This document shows positions 44,130 through 54,800 of a stretch of 64,000 nt of DNA, piece by piece. A program made the position numbers and the translations under genes. The first letter of the stretch is position 1, and each line of letters begins with the position of its first letter. Source of the stretch: Marivirga atlantica (lineage in GTDB: Bacteria; Bacteroidota; Bacteroidia; Cytophagales; Cyclobacteriaceae); NCBI RefSeq assembly GCF_016734805.1, contig NZ_JAERQG010000003.1, positions 62,001 to 126,000 of the forward strand, given 5' to 3'. The notes beneath the pieces are model-generated. The model searched no databases. It was not told the origin of the DNA and saw only the letters and a program-made list of their open reading frames with translations.

Positions 44130-45842
44130 TTAAGCTATATCATCCTCTAGTGAAATAACATATTCTACCAAATTATCTTCCCTACCAAGCCCCAGTTTCT
44201 TGCGTAATCGATATCGTGCGGTTTTAACACTCTCAGGGGAAATCCCCATTACTGTGGCTGCCTCCTTTAGGTTCATATTTAGCTTGAGTAGTGCACAGAG
44301 TTTAAGTTCATTATTAGTAAGGTCGGGGTATTTGCCTTTCAGCACACTAAAGAAATTGCTATGAACTTCTTCAAACTGTCGCTTAAAATCCTGCCAGTCT
44401 TTATCAATGTGGACGCTGCTACTTACAGTCTTTTTAAGGGCGTTTAATTTTCTGATGGTTTCCTGATCTTGTGTTTTCTTAAGCTCATCAATACTTGATT
44501 TCACTTCCTCCATCAATTCATTCTTCTGGATAAAGTTGAGCGTATAGCTTGTTAATTCTTTATTCTTAAACTCAATTTTCTGATTTAGTTCAATTTCCTT
44601 TAAGCGAGCATTTTCTAACTCAGCTTGTGACAAGGCTTCATTTGCCCTGTATATTTCTTCATTTTTCTCAAATAGCTCCTTTTTACGCTTTATGTTAATT
44701 CGCTGCCGGCTATAGATGAAATAAGAAATAATAATGACAGCAAGTATGCCTACGATAAGTAGGTTTCTCCATAAGGCACTTATTTGCGAATCTCTTTTCA
44801 ATAAGCTCACCTCTTGCTCCTTCAATTTGAGTTCCTGAGCGTTTTTCTCCAACTCATATCTATTCTCTAATCTTACAAACTCTCGTAACTTCTCAGCATT
44901 GAAAAGGGAATCCTTCACTATATTATACAGCTCAGCATATTCTAATGCCTGCTGATAGTTTCCCCTATCTTTTGCAAGCTGTTTCAATTTCAGATAGATG
45001 TCTCTTTTTAGCTTTTTGGAACTTATAAGCTCAGCTTCCTTTAAGGATTTTTGCAGATAAAGATCAGCCAACTGATAATCACCCTTTTTCATATATATAA
45101 TCCCTAGATTATAAAGGTTGGAAGCTTTTCCGTTGAGGTCGTTTGTTTGATTCTGGATCACAATAGCTCTATTTGTGTAGATCAATGCACTATCTAAATG
45201 GCCAGATAATTGAAAGAGCATGCCTAAATTAGATAATGCTGTGGATTTACCATATCTATAATCTTCAGCTACACTTATACTGAAAGCCTCATTGAATTTG
45301 CTTTTGGCCAAATCAATCAGTCCTTGTTTTTGATAAAGTTCACCTATATGATTAAGCGTATTTGCTGATCGTTTCGGCCTGTTCAGTTGCTGAAAAGTAC
45401 TCAGCGCCTCTTCATAATATCTTAAGGCCTCATCAAAACTATTCTGTTCATGGTAAATAAGGCCAGTATTCATCTTAACATTGGCAATATTGAGGGTATC
45501 TTTCAAAAGCTGATACTGAGAAAGTGCTGTTAGGAGCACATCCAGACCTTCCTCATAATTGCCTTGTGCCCAATTAGCTACACCAATAGATCTATTGGCC
45601 ATAGCCATACCTTTCAAGTAGGACTGATCTTTAGCAATTTGTAGTGCTTCTCTACTTAGTGCTTCTGCCTTAACAGGATCAACTATCCAGTTATTATAGC
45701 TCAGTTGATTTAGCAGATCAGCTCTTACAGAATCTCTGGTTTGATAGGTTCTTAATACATTCTTTAAGCTATCAGAAGTAGGCTGTGCATTAAGCTCAGT
45801 AAGATGTAAGAAGAACAGAAGAGTAATTAGATATTTGGTCAT
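44130..45842 (-). CDS. TPR-containing LuxR-type transcriptional regulator
   Basis: A 570-residue protein. It has a signal-like N-terminus (about 1-19), six or more tetratricopeptide repeats (about 60-330: 'ANVKMNTGLIYHEQNSFDEA', 'ALSNLGMLFQLSGHLDSALI'), one membrane segment (about 358-378), a long coiled coil, and a C-terminal LuxR-type helix-turn-helix (about 510-562: 'LTNNELKLCALLKLNMNLKE', 'GISPESVKTARYRLRKKLGL'). It would sense with periplasmic TPRs and bind DNA from the membrane. It lies directly downstream of the minus-strand envelope cluster and could regulate it. Such one-component TPR-LuxR proteins are typical of Bacteroidota. Confidence 0.9.
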   Translation of the reverse strand: MTKYLITLLFFLHLTELNAQPTSDSLKNVLRTYQTRDSVRADLLNQLSYNNWIVDPVKAEALSREALQIAKDQSYLKGMAMANRSIGVANWAQGNYEEGLDVLLTALSQYQLLKDTLNIANVKMNTGLIYHEQNSFDEALRYYEEALSTFQQLNRPKRSANTLNHIGELYQKQGLIDLAKSKFNEAFSISVAEDYRYGKSTALSNLGMLFQLSGHLDSALIYTNRAIVIQNQTNDLNGKASNLYNLGIIYMKKGDYQLADLYLQKSLKEAELISSKKLKRDIYLKLKQLAKDRGNYQQALEYAELYNIVKDSLFNAEKLREFVRLENRYELEKNAQELKLKEQEVSLLKRDSQISALWRNLLIVGILAVIIISYFIYSRQRINIKRKKELFEKNEEIYRANEALSQAELENARLKEIELNQKIEFKNKELTSYTLNFIQKNELMEEVKSSIDELKKTQDQETIRKLNALKKTVSSSVHIDKDWQDFKRQFEEVHSNFFSVLKGKYPDLTNNELKLCALLKLNMNLKEAATVMGISPESVKTARYRLRKKLGLGREDNLVEYVISLEDDIA

Positions 45843-45912
45843 TCTACAGATTCTCTAATAATAGTAACATACAAATATTAGCTATTTATTAATCCGATGC
45901 CTATTAATTACA

Positions 45913-46251
45913 TTATATCTTTCTCACATTGTTGCTTGTACTGAGCTTGTTAATGATAAATCTTACCCATTTCATTTTCCGAAGAAAGAATTTCTGTTGG
46001 CCCAAAAGAAATGCAAATCCTATTAATAATATTTGATAAAGGGGAATTACAAATATAATGTACAATGCAATTTTTGACGGTATGCTTGTGGAGTTGTCAA
46101 TTCCTATATAATCAAATATGAATGATTTGAGTAATACTGCGGTTGTGCCAGTAAGTGCAAAAACACACAAAACTAGTATCACCTGAAACAAATTTTCAAG
46201 CTTCCACTTTCGCTTTAAGCGGTTTAAGAAGACTAATTTTTTAAGCTTCAT
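45913..46251 (-). CDS. DUF6787-type small membrane protein
   Basis: A 112-residue protein with two membrane segments ('FQVILVLCVFALTGTTAVLL', 'IALYIIFVIPLYQILLIGFA'). It ends in 'FLLGQQKFFLRKMKWVRFII', an aromatic-basic tail seen in the DUF6787 family ('GQ..FF......'). It carries an N-terminal basic stretch ('LNRLKRKWK'). It sits in the minus-strand cluster between DUF5777/YceI and the TPR-LuxR regulator. No function is known; the family name is from pattern memory. Confidence 0.78.
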   Translation of the reverse strand: MKLKKLVFLNRLKRKWKLENLFQVILVLCVFALTGTTAVLLKSFIFDYIGIDNSTSIPSKIALYIIFVIPLYQILLIGFAFLLGQQKFFLRKMKWVRFIINKLSTSNNVRKI

Positions 46252-46277
46252 AATGGTTTCTTTTAAAGGTTGACGGA

Positions 46278-46403
46278 TTAACCAACTATTTTAAAGGTGA
46301 CTATTCGAAGAATAATATAGATGACACACACCAAAACTAACTTGGCATTTTCTCCAAAATAACTTTCAACTCTTTGATTAAATAAATTTATAATAGCTTT
46401 CAT
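46278..46403 (-). CDS. 41-residue membrane microprotein
   Basis: Minus-strand ATG at 46403 to TAA at 46278. The peptide has an amphipathic start ('MKAIINLFNQRVESYFGENA') and one hydrophobic run ('KLVLVCVIYIILRIVTFKIV'). It fills the gap between DUF5777 (21 nt away) and DUF6787 (27 nt away) in the same direction, which supports a real gene. Short proteins of this pattern next to DUF6787 are, to my recollection, recurrent in Bacteroidota. No function is known. Confidence 0.65.
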   Translation of the reverse strand: MKAIINLFNQRVESYFGENAKLVLVCVIYIILRIVTFKIVG

Positions 46404-46423
46404 TTTAATTAATATTTTAGGTG

Positions 46424-47281
46424 TTAAAATACCCGAGATACATTGAATCCAAAGTGCACATCACCATTGAAGAAATCTCCTGAAGTTTCTGTGATAAATC
46501 CCTTTTCAATCATGGATCGACTATTGGTTAAGTGCAGCTGGAATACATGTCCTCCGGTTTCAATATCAACTCCTACAGCAATTGAATTGTAGTTGGTATC
46601 TGCTTCAGGTACATCAAATCGATAATAATATTCCGCATTAAGAGAAATACGCTGGCTCATTTTAAGCCTACCCCCCACTCCTAAAGCGTATACATCACTA
46701 TTTTCCTGATCTTCAAGAATTTGGTTTCTGTGAACCAAAGTAGGCATCAACTGCATGGAAAACAGGCTGCTGAACTTACGGGCTATCAATAGCTGATGAG
46801 TATATACTAGCTTTGATGCTGTTGTATTAAAGCCCTCCTGCCCCTTCAAACTCTTTAATGCAGCACTTGTTAAATAAGCCAAAGAAATAGGCATCACCTT
46901 GCGTCCTTTGCTTTGTCTTAGAAGTTTTAGTTTAAAGAAAGTATCAAAGGTTTTTTCAAAAGAATTTCTACCTAAACCAATGGTAATTCTATCTGACAAT
47001 CCGTACTCAAAACCTAATCTGATATTGGCACCATCGATGCCAAAAAGCTCATAGGCTCCAGAATTCAATCTGCCGAAACGGTGAGAAATTAGAAACTCGA
47101 AAGCCTTAGCTTTTCTGGTTTGTACTGTATGTCCATTTATTAAACGACTTCCCTTAAAAGTAGCTTCTGCATAAATAACAGGATCTTCAGTATTGTCATT
47201 AAGTAATGCCATTAAATCATTGTCCTGAGCGCGGAGCTGTAACATGAAAAGAAGAAGCATTATAGTGTAAGTATATTTCAT
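46424..47281 (-). CDS. DUF5777-family outer-membrane beta-barrel protein
   Basis: A 285-residue outer-membrane protein with a signal peptide ending near 'LLLFMLQLRAQD'. Beta-strand alternation runs throughout ('ISHRFGRLNSGAYELFGIDG', 'IRLGFEYGLSDRITIGLGRN'), and the end 'GFNVSRVF' has the terminal aromatic of a barrel. 'ATFKGSRLINGHTVQTRKAK' fits the DUF5777 opening. It lies 99 nt from the YceI gene in the same direction. DUF5777 and YceI genes often occur together with cytochrome-like proteins in Bacteroidota; the substrate is not known. Confidence 0.88.
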   Translation of the reverse strand: MKYTYTIMLLLFMLQLRAQDNDLMALLNDNTEDPVIYAEATFKGSRLINGHTVQTRKAKAFEFLISHRFGRLNSGAYELFGIDGANIRLGFEYGLSDRITIGLGRNSFEKTFDTFFKLKLLRQSKGRKVMPISLAYLTSAALKSLKGQEGFNTTASKLVYTHQLLIARKFSSLFSMQLMPTLVHRNQILEDQENSDVYALGVGGRLKMSQRISLNAEYYYRFDVPEADTNYNSIAVGVDIETGGHVFQLHLTNSRSMIEKGFITETSGDFFNGDVHFGFNVSRVF

Positions 47282-47380
47282 AATTGTTTCTTAACTGGAT
47301 AATTAATTAAATCACTTGATAAGGAGGAACCATACACATGCAATTGTCCCTCCTATCTAGCAATGAATATTTTTACCAAC

Positions 47381-47935
47381 TCAACTCTTAAAAGGCAGGT
47401 ATTTAAGTTCAACAGTTACCTCAACTTCTTCTGCAATATTTTTAAACACAATAGTCGGGATTTCAATATCATAGTCGGCCACCTTCACCATGAATGATGT
47501 TTTTGCCACCACTTTGTTATTATCAACTTTAATAGAACCTACTGTATCCATAGGTTTCGTAACTCCATGAATGGTCATTTTACCTTTAACCCTTACCTCA
47601 TAAACGCCATTCCTATTGATATCAATTACTCCATCACTTACAAAATATCCACTAAACGCAGCCATAGGCCACTTTTCTGACTCCAAATAATTCTCATTAA
47701 AATGCTCCTGCATTAAAGAGTTTTCGAACTGAAAAGCTGTGATTGGTACATTAATGGCTACTTCAGACTTTTCTATATCAATAATACTTTGCACCTTATT
47801 ATTAATAGCTTCTATATCTTCCAAAGGAGCCTCTGAATAAAATTTAGCGTAGCCTGTCTTGGTAAAGAATTTTGTTTGTGCATTCGCCTCGCCTACCAGC
47901 AGTAGTAAAAAAAAGGCTGTGATTAAATTTTTCAT
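47381..47935 (-). CDS. YceI-family periplasmic protein
   Basis: A 184-residue protein with a signal peptide ending 'GEANAQT'. The YceI lipocalin-like fold is shown by 'FTKTGYAKFYSEAPLEDIEA', 'EKWPMAAFSGYFVSDGVIDI', 'KGKMTIHGVTKPMDTVGSIK' and the C-terminal 'VEVTVELKYLPF'. YceI proteins bind isoprenoid-type hydrophobic ligands. It lies between the DUF5777 barrel gene and the SprB-like lipoprotein gene in one orientation. Confidence 0.93.
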   Translation of the reverse strand: MKNLITAFFLLLLVGEANAQTKFFTKTGYAKFYSEAPLEDIEAINNKVQSIIDIEKSEVAINVPITAFQFENSLMQEHFNENYLESEKWPMAAFSGYFVSDGVIDINRNGVYEVRVKGKMTIHGVTKPMDTVGSIKVDNNKVVAKTSFMVKVADYDIEIPTIVFKNIAEEVEVTVELKYLPFKS

Positions 47936-47961
47936 TATTAAAATTTTATTGGTTTCAGTTT

Positions 47962-48762
47962 TTATTGATTTGCTCCACTATCTACCCAGCAGGCTATCAG
48001 AGCTATTTCTTGATTGCTAAGGCTTTTACCACTTGATGATGGAGGCATTGTTTTAGCACTCGTTCTGGATTTAATCCTACTTGAATTACCACTTATATTT
48101 CCTGCATCTCTAAAATCAGGGTTTACATTGCCCCCATGGCAGCTTGAGCTAACGCAGTTAGTCTGGATGATACTTTGGATTGCTGAGAAATCTACCTCAG
48201 TAGCTATTTCAACATTCTGAGATACACTGCATCCTGAGGCATCTTCTGCAATGAGTGTATACTCACCAGTGGCTAGATTCTCAAATGTATTATCAGGTTG
48301 AAAATCACCAGTACCCAATTTGAATCTATAAGGTTCTTGACCACCAGTTGCAGATACCGTAACAACACCTGAATTACTTCCACAATCAGCAGCATCAGTC
48401 TGAACTGATATGTTTAAACCCGAAAGGTTTTGAATTTCAACACTGAGGGTACTAGAACAGCCATCAATCGTTTCTACTGCAATTTCATAAGTGGCAGCAG
48501 ACAGATTCTCGAAACGCCCAGTAACATTCTCATTCTCACCATTAATACTGAACTTAAGTGGTGATCCTTCAACACCATCTGCTTCTACTACAATTTCACC
48601 TGATTCACTTCCACATTCTGTATCTGTGCTTGAAATAAGATTAAGAACAGGTACATCGATACAGGCTTTCTCTTGCTCAATAATATCATAAGTACATGCA
48701 TTAAAGGCAAACAAGAAGCATATAACAGCTAATCTTCTCAAATAGGGTACGATAAATTTCAT
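47962..48762 (-). CDS. Lipoprotein with SprB-like repeats and cytochrome-like CX4CH end
   Basis: A 266-residue lipoprotein ('ICFLFAFNACTYDII'). Two immunoglobulin-like SprB-type repeats follow ('TECGSESGEIVVEADGVEGS', 'ADCGSNSGVVTVSATGGQEP', each with 'NLS/AT G/Y' ends). The last 75 residues contain 'QTNCVSSSCHGGNVNPDFRD' and 'KTMPPSSSGKSLSNQEIALI', the layout of the cytochrome-like end domains of Bacteroidota (Met from 'MPP' as ligand, then 'ALIACWVDSGA'). The haem motif would be CX4CH rather than CxxCH. It likely acts in electron transfer or metal handling with the YceI/DUF5777 proteins. Confidence 0.8.
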   Translation of the reverse strand: MKFIVPYLRRLAVICFLFAFNACTYDIIEQEKACIDVPVLNLISSTDTECGSESGEIVVEADGVEGSPLKFSINGENENVTGRFENLSAATYEIAVETIDGCSSTLSVEIQNLSGLNISVQTDAADCGSNSGVVTVSATGGQEPYRFKLGTGDFQPDNTFENLATGEYTLIAEDASGCSVSQNVEIATEVDFSAIQSIIQTNCVSSSCHGGNVNPDFRDAGNISGNSSRIKSRTSAKTMPPSSSGKSLSNQEIALIACWVDSGANQ

Positions 48763-48791
48763 CAGTTTAAGAATTGATAGTTATGCACTCC

Positions 48792-49562
48792 TTAAAATTG
48801 TACTGCAGATAGACTCCATAAATCTGCGATACTTCCACTTATATCTCCTCTGCCATTATCGTCCGAAAAATAGTATAGCGGCCTTCCTTTGAAAGTGAGC
48901 TGAGTAGTACCATCTGTACGGTTGATAGTGGAAAATTCAGATGACTTTAATAAGGATGGTAATATCAGCTCATCTTTCACCTGAAACGAAGGATATGCAC
49001 TTAGGCATCCTCCGGCACAATTACTCGTGTTCTCAGAATCATTCTCAAAAAAGTAGAGAGACTTACCTTCAGCATCTACCAGATAGGAAACATCAGTATC
49101 GTCAATATTTTGCTTAGCTACTGCCAGGCTATAATCTACTTTTGCTCCAAACCATACTGAACCTACACCATCACCCTTTACATCTGAAGATGATTCATCA
49201 GAAGCAAAGTAATAAAGCGGCCAACCTTGGTAAGTTGTCTGTTTAGCTCCATCAGCTCTCGTAATAGTTGAAAAGTCTGCCAGCTCTAATCCTTCGCCAA
49301 CTGCAACATCTTCTATGTAGAAAACCGGCCATGCATTCAAACAACCGTCATTACAATTGCTTTCGCCAGATACATCATTAGCGAAAATGTACAATGACAT
49401 CCTATTGGCATCGGAGATGATTTCTCCAAATTCACCTTTTTCTATAATGCTAATTTCAGCAGTTTCTTCTGGTGCAGCTACTTCTTCTTCACTACATGCT
49501 AGCGTGAATAAAAAAGTAGCTAGTAATAATAATTCAACAATTCTTAATTCAATTTTTTGCAT
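48792..49562 (-). CDS. Lipoprotein_15 (PF03640) repeat lipoprotein
   Basis: The start at 49562 gives a lipoprotein signal 'LLLLATFLFTLACSEEE'; the in-frame ATG at 49589 adds nine polar residues. The mature protein has two halves, each with two PF03640 secreted repeats: 'YIFANDVSGESNCNDGC' with 'NAWPVFYIED', and 'YFFENDSENTSNCAGGC' with 'SAYPSFQVKD', each followed by 'G.PLYYFASDE/SDDNGRGD'. The repeated Cys pairs and aromatic-Asp strands are typical. The family's role is unknown. A -7-like TACATTTG at 49588-49595 lies upstream of the preferred start. Confidence 0.9.
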   Translation of the reverse strand: MQKIELRIVELLLLATFLFTLACSEEEVAAPEETAEISIIEKGEFGEIISDANRMSLYIFANDVSGESNCNDGCLNAWPVFYIEDVAVGEGLELADFSTITRADGAKQTTYQGWPLYYFASDESSSDVKGDGVGSVWFGAKVDYSLAVAKQNIDDTDVSYLVDAEGKSLYFFENDSENTSNCAGGCLSAYPSFQVKDELILPSLLKSSEFSTINRTDGTTQLTFKGRPLYYFSDDNGRGDISGSIADLWSLSAVQF

Positions 49563-49587
49563 CAGTTTTTTAGTTTTTGTTTGATGC

Positions 49588-49595
49588 AAATGTAT
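49588..49595 (-). promoter_or_regulatory. Probable -7 element for the minus-strand envelope cluster
   Basis: TACATTTG on the minus strand matches TAnnTTTG and lies 26 nt before the preferred ATG at 49562; a clear TTTG -33 box is not seen. The preferred translational start downstream of it, rather than the ATG at 49589, is supported by this element. Confidence 0.35.
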
Positions 49596-49807
49596 GAGAG
49601 ACTAAGCCTCACCTATTATAATACAGGTAGACAATTAGGTTACAGCGGTGTAAAAACAGGTGATATAAAAGTAGACAAAATTGATTAAAAATAGCCCTAT
49701 AATGTTTCTAAAGCTATTTAAATGATTACTAAAGTAATTGGTGAGAAAAAATAAGATGTAATATAAAAAGTATACAAAACTAAGTGTTTTCAAAGACCTG
49801 ATCCTTA

Positions 49808-51772
49808 TCAGGATAAGTTATTAGGAAGACAAACAATTACTTCTGTTCCTTTATTCGGCTCACTTTCAATTCTTATAGTACCGGAAAGCTTTTCAACGAA
49901 GTCTTTTACCAAAGTGTAGCCAATACCCGTACCTTTTTCATGTTTGGTACCCACTTCACTTAGAACATTTTCATTATTTAGAACCCTATTAATCGTTTTC
50001 TTATCCATGCCTACACCGGTATCTCTTACATGCAAGTAAATTTGTTGTTCACTTTTTTCGTCAATGCTTATTGATATGGTACCCCTCGGATGGGTATATT
50101 TTATCGCGTTAGAAATCAGGTTTCTGAATATAGTAGAAATAGCATCTTCATCACTTCTATAGGTCAACTCTGCCGGAATATTATTCTCTATTTCAATATT
50201 CTTCTCAGATATCTGGTAAATGAAAAGTCCTATTACCTGCTTAACTAAATCATGTAGATTAAGCTCAGAATATTTAAACTGAAAGCCTTCCCTGTTAGAA
50301 ATTGACCAACTTAATATGTTATTTACTAAAATACTTATGGATTGAGACGATCGATTCAACATATCAAACATTCTTTCCCTTTCAGCATCACTTTTTGATT
50401 GTTTTAAAATGTTAACAAGCGAATTTATATTACTAACGGGATTCTTAATATCATGCGCTATTATATTGAATAGCCTATTTTTAGTACTATTGGCAACCTC
50501 TAGCTTTTTCTTGCTCTTTCTGAGCACATAAAATTGAATAATAAATATTATTAAAGAAATAGAAATAATGGCTGTTAAAATATATTGATATGAGAGCAGT
50601 TTGTCTTGAGCGCTAAGCTCCTCCTGAGCTTTCTTATTCTCAAGATTTAGCATCATATTCTCATTTTCACTCTCTTCCAGCTGGTATTTAGCCCTGACTT
50701 CTTCTAATTGTCTATTTTTTTCAACGTTGAAAAGAGAATCCTTCTCATCACTGTACTTTATATGATAGTTAAGGGATTGTTTATATTTACCCTGATCCTT
50801 AAAATTTTCTGAAATAAGCTTATAAACATAGTTTCTCTCTCTTATCTCACCTGTTTGTCCCATTAATAACAAACTTTTCTCGTAGCTGCGTTGAGCTTGT
50901 TCAAATTCCTTTTTACTGTTAAACACCCTGCCCATTGTATAGTGAACAAAAATAGCAGCCGAATTGAACTGATAATACTGAAGTGTTTTTAATGATTTTT
51001 TCAAATAATCTAAAGCAATATCCGATTCATTTAAATCGTGATAAGCTTCTCCAATATTAGCTTGATTAATCGCTACAGCTAAAGAGTCTCCTATCTTTGT
51101 GTTTAGTGCTAAGGATTTTTTGTAATAAGAAAGTGCCTTGGTATAATCTTCGTTAAAATAAGCCGCAACACCTAAATGGTCATAACATAAAGTGATTCCT
51201 GGGGTGTCATTAACTGCAATAGCACTTGAAAGGATATCATCGTATAATATTTTGCTCTCGTTTATACGGTTTAAGCTCAAATAAATACCGGCAAGAATAG
51301 TTTTGGACTTTATCAACTCTGTTGTATCACGCACATACTCATTGTAATCAATGCTATTGAGTATGTTGCGCACCGCAGAAGTATTATCGCCCAAGCGCCA
51401 TTGTACGTGCGCAAGACCAGCCATGCCTTTTGCTTCAAGACTAAAGTCAGATAATAATCTGCTAGTTCGAATAACTTGCTTGTAATATCTTGCGGCACTA
51501 TCCAACTTACCTTGCTGATAATATATTTCAGCAATATTGAAATCCTGCTTATTCATTAACAGGCTATCATTTTCAAGCAAAGCCTTCGATTTTATCACTC
51601 TATATGAAGCTAATGCACATTTATAATTTGCACTGTTAAAGCAGGAATCAGCTTTAGACTGAAGGGATTGTAATTCGGTTTCATCAATTGCAAAAACATA
51701 AGTACCCAAAACTGAATTCCCGAAAAATAAGGAAAGAGATAGAATAAAAATAAGCTTCGATCTAGACAGCAT
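49808..51772 (-). CDS. TPR-domain sensor histidine kinase
   Basis: A 654-residue kinase. It has a signal peptide (about 1-28), about seven tetratricopeptide repeats (35-345), a coiled coil, one membrane segment (about 396-416), a HisKA domain with 'FNIIAHDIKNPVSNINSLVN' (His440) and an ATPase domain with 'FRNLISNAIKYTHP', 'VRDTGVGMDKKT' and 'KGTGIGYTLVKDF'. No receiver domain is fused and no response-regulator gene is adjacent, so it is an orphan kinase. Typical of Bacteroidota TPR-sensor systems; the signal is unknown. Confidence 0.94.
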   Translation of the reverse strand: MLSRSKLIFILSLSLFFGNSVLGTYVFAIDETELQSLQSKADSCFNSANYKCALASYRVIKSKALLENDSLLMNKQDFNIAEIYYQQGKLDSAARYYKQVIRTSRLLSDFSLEAKGMAGLAHVQWRLGDNTSAVRNILNSIDYNEYVRDTTELIKSKTILAGIYLSLNRINESKILYDDILSSAIAVNDTPGITLCYDHLGVAAYFNEDYTKALSYYKKSLALNTKIGDSLAVAINQANIGEAYHDLNESDIALDYLKKSLKTLQYYQFNSAAIFVHYTMGRVFNSKKEFEQAQRSYEKSLLLMGQTGEIRERNYVYKLISENFKDQGKYKQSLNYHIKYSDEKDSLFNVEKNRQLEEVRAKYQLEESENENMMLNLENKKAQEELSAQDKLLSYQYILTAIISISLIIFIIQFYVLRKSKKKLEVANSTKNRLFNIIAHDIKNPVSNINSLVNILKQSKSDAERERMFDMLNRSSQSISILVNNILSWSISNREGFQFKYSELNLHDLVKQVIGLFIYQISEKNIEIENNIPAELTYRSDEDAISTIFRNLISNAIKYTHPRGTISISIDEKSEQQIYLHVRDTGVGMDKKTINRVLNNENVLSEVGTKHEKGTGIGYTLVKDFVEKLSGTIRIESEPNKGTEVIVCLPNNLS

Positions 51773-51886
51773 TAAATACTTTACAATCAGTTAAATAGAT
51801 TAATTAAACTTAATACATAAAATACTAAGTTAAAAACTAAAGCTAACTTTAAGAATAAGGGATGTAACTTAATGAATGCTTTTACA

Positions 51887-54800
51887 TTAATTTTCAATAA
51901 TTACTGCATCCACCTTATTTTCGGATACAAGCTGATTAAAAGCAGGTATGTCTTCATCCAAAATGTCTCTCAGCTCATTTAATATGCTATCAATTTCTGC
52001 TGTAACCTCTTTTCTAAATTCTATAGCCGCATCAGTAGGTGCATTGTCTCCCATTCCCATGAGTGAATTTAAATGTCCTAACTTATTATTCAACCTTATC
52101 GGGTAGTTTAATGGATCTTGCCCGCTCTGATTCTTTGTTTGATAGAGCGCTTTTTCAATAACCTCCATTTCAGTCAAAATGTGCTTTCCAAAAGTCTTTA
52201 TTGTATCAAGCTCTGTTTTGGAAAGAACTATATTGATTTGTTTTCTAGCTTCTCTGATTTTTTCAATGCTCTTATTAGTCTCGGTAAGCTTATCAACTAC
52301 TTTCTGCTGAAAATCAAATTGCGCTTGTAAGTCGGCCATGCTTGCAGAAGAGCGTGGGTCCTTTTTAATTATAAAATTTTGAGTAGCTATGCTTTCATCA
52401 TTGATAAGGAGTTCTACCTGATAGTCACCAGGTAAGGCCACTGGTCCACTTAAAGATGACCACCATAAAATCATTCCATCAAAGCCTTCAGCTCCTCGAT
52501 ATTCCATATCCCAAATATGCTGATTACTACCTGGCTTAACTGATAAAGTGCCTTCTTTTTTCTTTTTATTGGGTTTAGTGCTAAATACCTGAATAGTATC
52601 GCCATCTGACTCTTTGTAAATAAGCTTTACTGTGTCGGCAGCAGCAGTATCCTGTACATAAAAATAACTTATCACTCCCGATGGCATATTAGTGCCTGCC
52701 GTTTTGCTCTCTCTAGACCGGCCCGCTATTCTATAAGTAGGTTTAGGTTGATATAAATGATATTCATTTGAAATATTTACTGCCTGATGTAATACAGTGA
52801 GATCATCAATTAACCAAAAGCCTCTGCCCTGTGTTGCAGCTATTAAATGATTGTCTTTTATAGCTAAATCTGTAATAGGAACAATTGGTAAATTCAATTG
52901 AAAAGGCTGCCAGTTTTCTCCTGAATTGAATGATATATACATACCCGATTCTGTGCCTGCATATAATATAGAGGGCTTTTCAGGGTCCACACGGACTACT
53001 CTCACAAAATGATCATTAGGAATTCCATTGGTTAATTTAGTCCAGCTTTTACCATAATCAGTGGTTTTATAAATATAAGGTTGATAATCACCTGATTTAT
53101 AAGAAGTTCCTGCAACATAAACGCCTCCCTTTACGCCAGGAATAGCATCTATACTATTGATCATCAACCATTTAGGCATATCCTTGGGAGTAACATTATT
53201 CCAGTTTTCTCCTCCATCTTTACTTACGTGGATCAGTCCATCATCAGAACCTGTCCATAATAAATTCTCTTCATAGGGTGATTCCATGGCCGCGAAGATA
53301 GTTCCATAATACTCTACACTGGTATTATCTTGCGTGATGGGGCCACCTGAAGACTTCAAGGTAGATGGATCGTTTCTGGTCAGGTCAGGACTGATTAACT
53401 CCCAGCTTTGACCTTCATCAGTTGTGACATGTAAATGATTGGAAGCAGTATATAGCTTATCAGGATTGTGTGGTGAAAAGAAGATAGGGAAATTCCACTG
53501 GAATCTATACTTCATATCTTCAGCTCCATGCCCCATAGGGTTATCAGGCCAAACGTTGATAGCTCTTATTTCCTCGGTTTTATGATTGTAGCGTGTTAAA
53601 AAGCCATCGTAGCTACCGCCATAAACAATGTCATCATTTTCAGGATCAACCGCTATATGGGCACTTTCACCGCCTGCAGTTGGCTCCCAGTCTCTTTCCC
53701 CAATTACAGATCCAGTTGTTCTGTGTGCAATTCTAACAGTAGAATTATCTTGCTGGGCGCCATATATTCTGAATGGGAAATGATTATCCGTTACCACCCG
53801 ATAAAATTGCGCAGTATTTTGGTTCGTGTAAGTGCTCCAGTTTTCTCCACCATCGAAGCTAATCTGTGCACCTCCATCATCAGCTATGATCATACGCTGA
53901 TTGTCATTAGGAGCTATCCATAAATCGTGGTGATCTCCATGGGGAGCATTATATGATTGAAAGGTTCTACCGCCATCTTTTGATTTGTGGTAGTTTACAT
54001 TAAGTACATATACAATATCTTCATCCTGGGTATCTGCATATATTCTGGTATAATACCAGGCACGCTGCCTAAGACTTCTGTCATCATTAAGTTTTTTCCA
54101 GGTCTCGCCTCCATCATTGGAGCGAAAAACACCCCCATTGTCATTTTCTATGATAGCCCATACTCTGTTGGAGTTCTTTGGAGAAACTGTCACGCCTGAA
54201 ATACCCCATACTCCTTCAGGTAAACCTTTATTTCCAGAAATATTAGTCCATGTTTCACCACTATCAGTAGATTTCCAAAGTGCCGAACCAGATCCTCCAC
54301 TAGATAAGCTATAAGGTGTTCTTCTGATATTCCAGGTTGAAGCATACATAATGCGTGGATTATTAGGATCGAGAATAAGATCCACTGCTCCTGCATCCTG
54401 ATTGGCAAAAAGCATACGCTTCCAGGTATTCCCTCCATCAACAGATTTATAAACACCTCTCTCTGAAGTACCTTTATATAAGTCACCCATTACAGCAGCA
54501 TAAACGATATCAGGATTTGTAGGATGAACCCTAACCCTTGCTATATGCCTGCTGTTTTCTAAACCTATCTGCTGCCATGTTTTTCCTGCATCCACTGATT
54601 TCCACATACCATAACCATAAGAAACATTCCCTCTCACAGTTTCTTCACCACCACCTACGTAAATCACGTTGGGATCACTCTCAGCAACTGCAACGGCTCC
54701 TATTGACCCTCCGAAAAAACCATCTGATATATTCTCCCAGCTATTGCCGCCATCCTTGGTGCGCCAAACACCACCACCGGTAGCACCCATATAATAGAGG

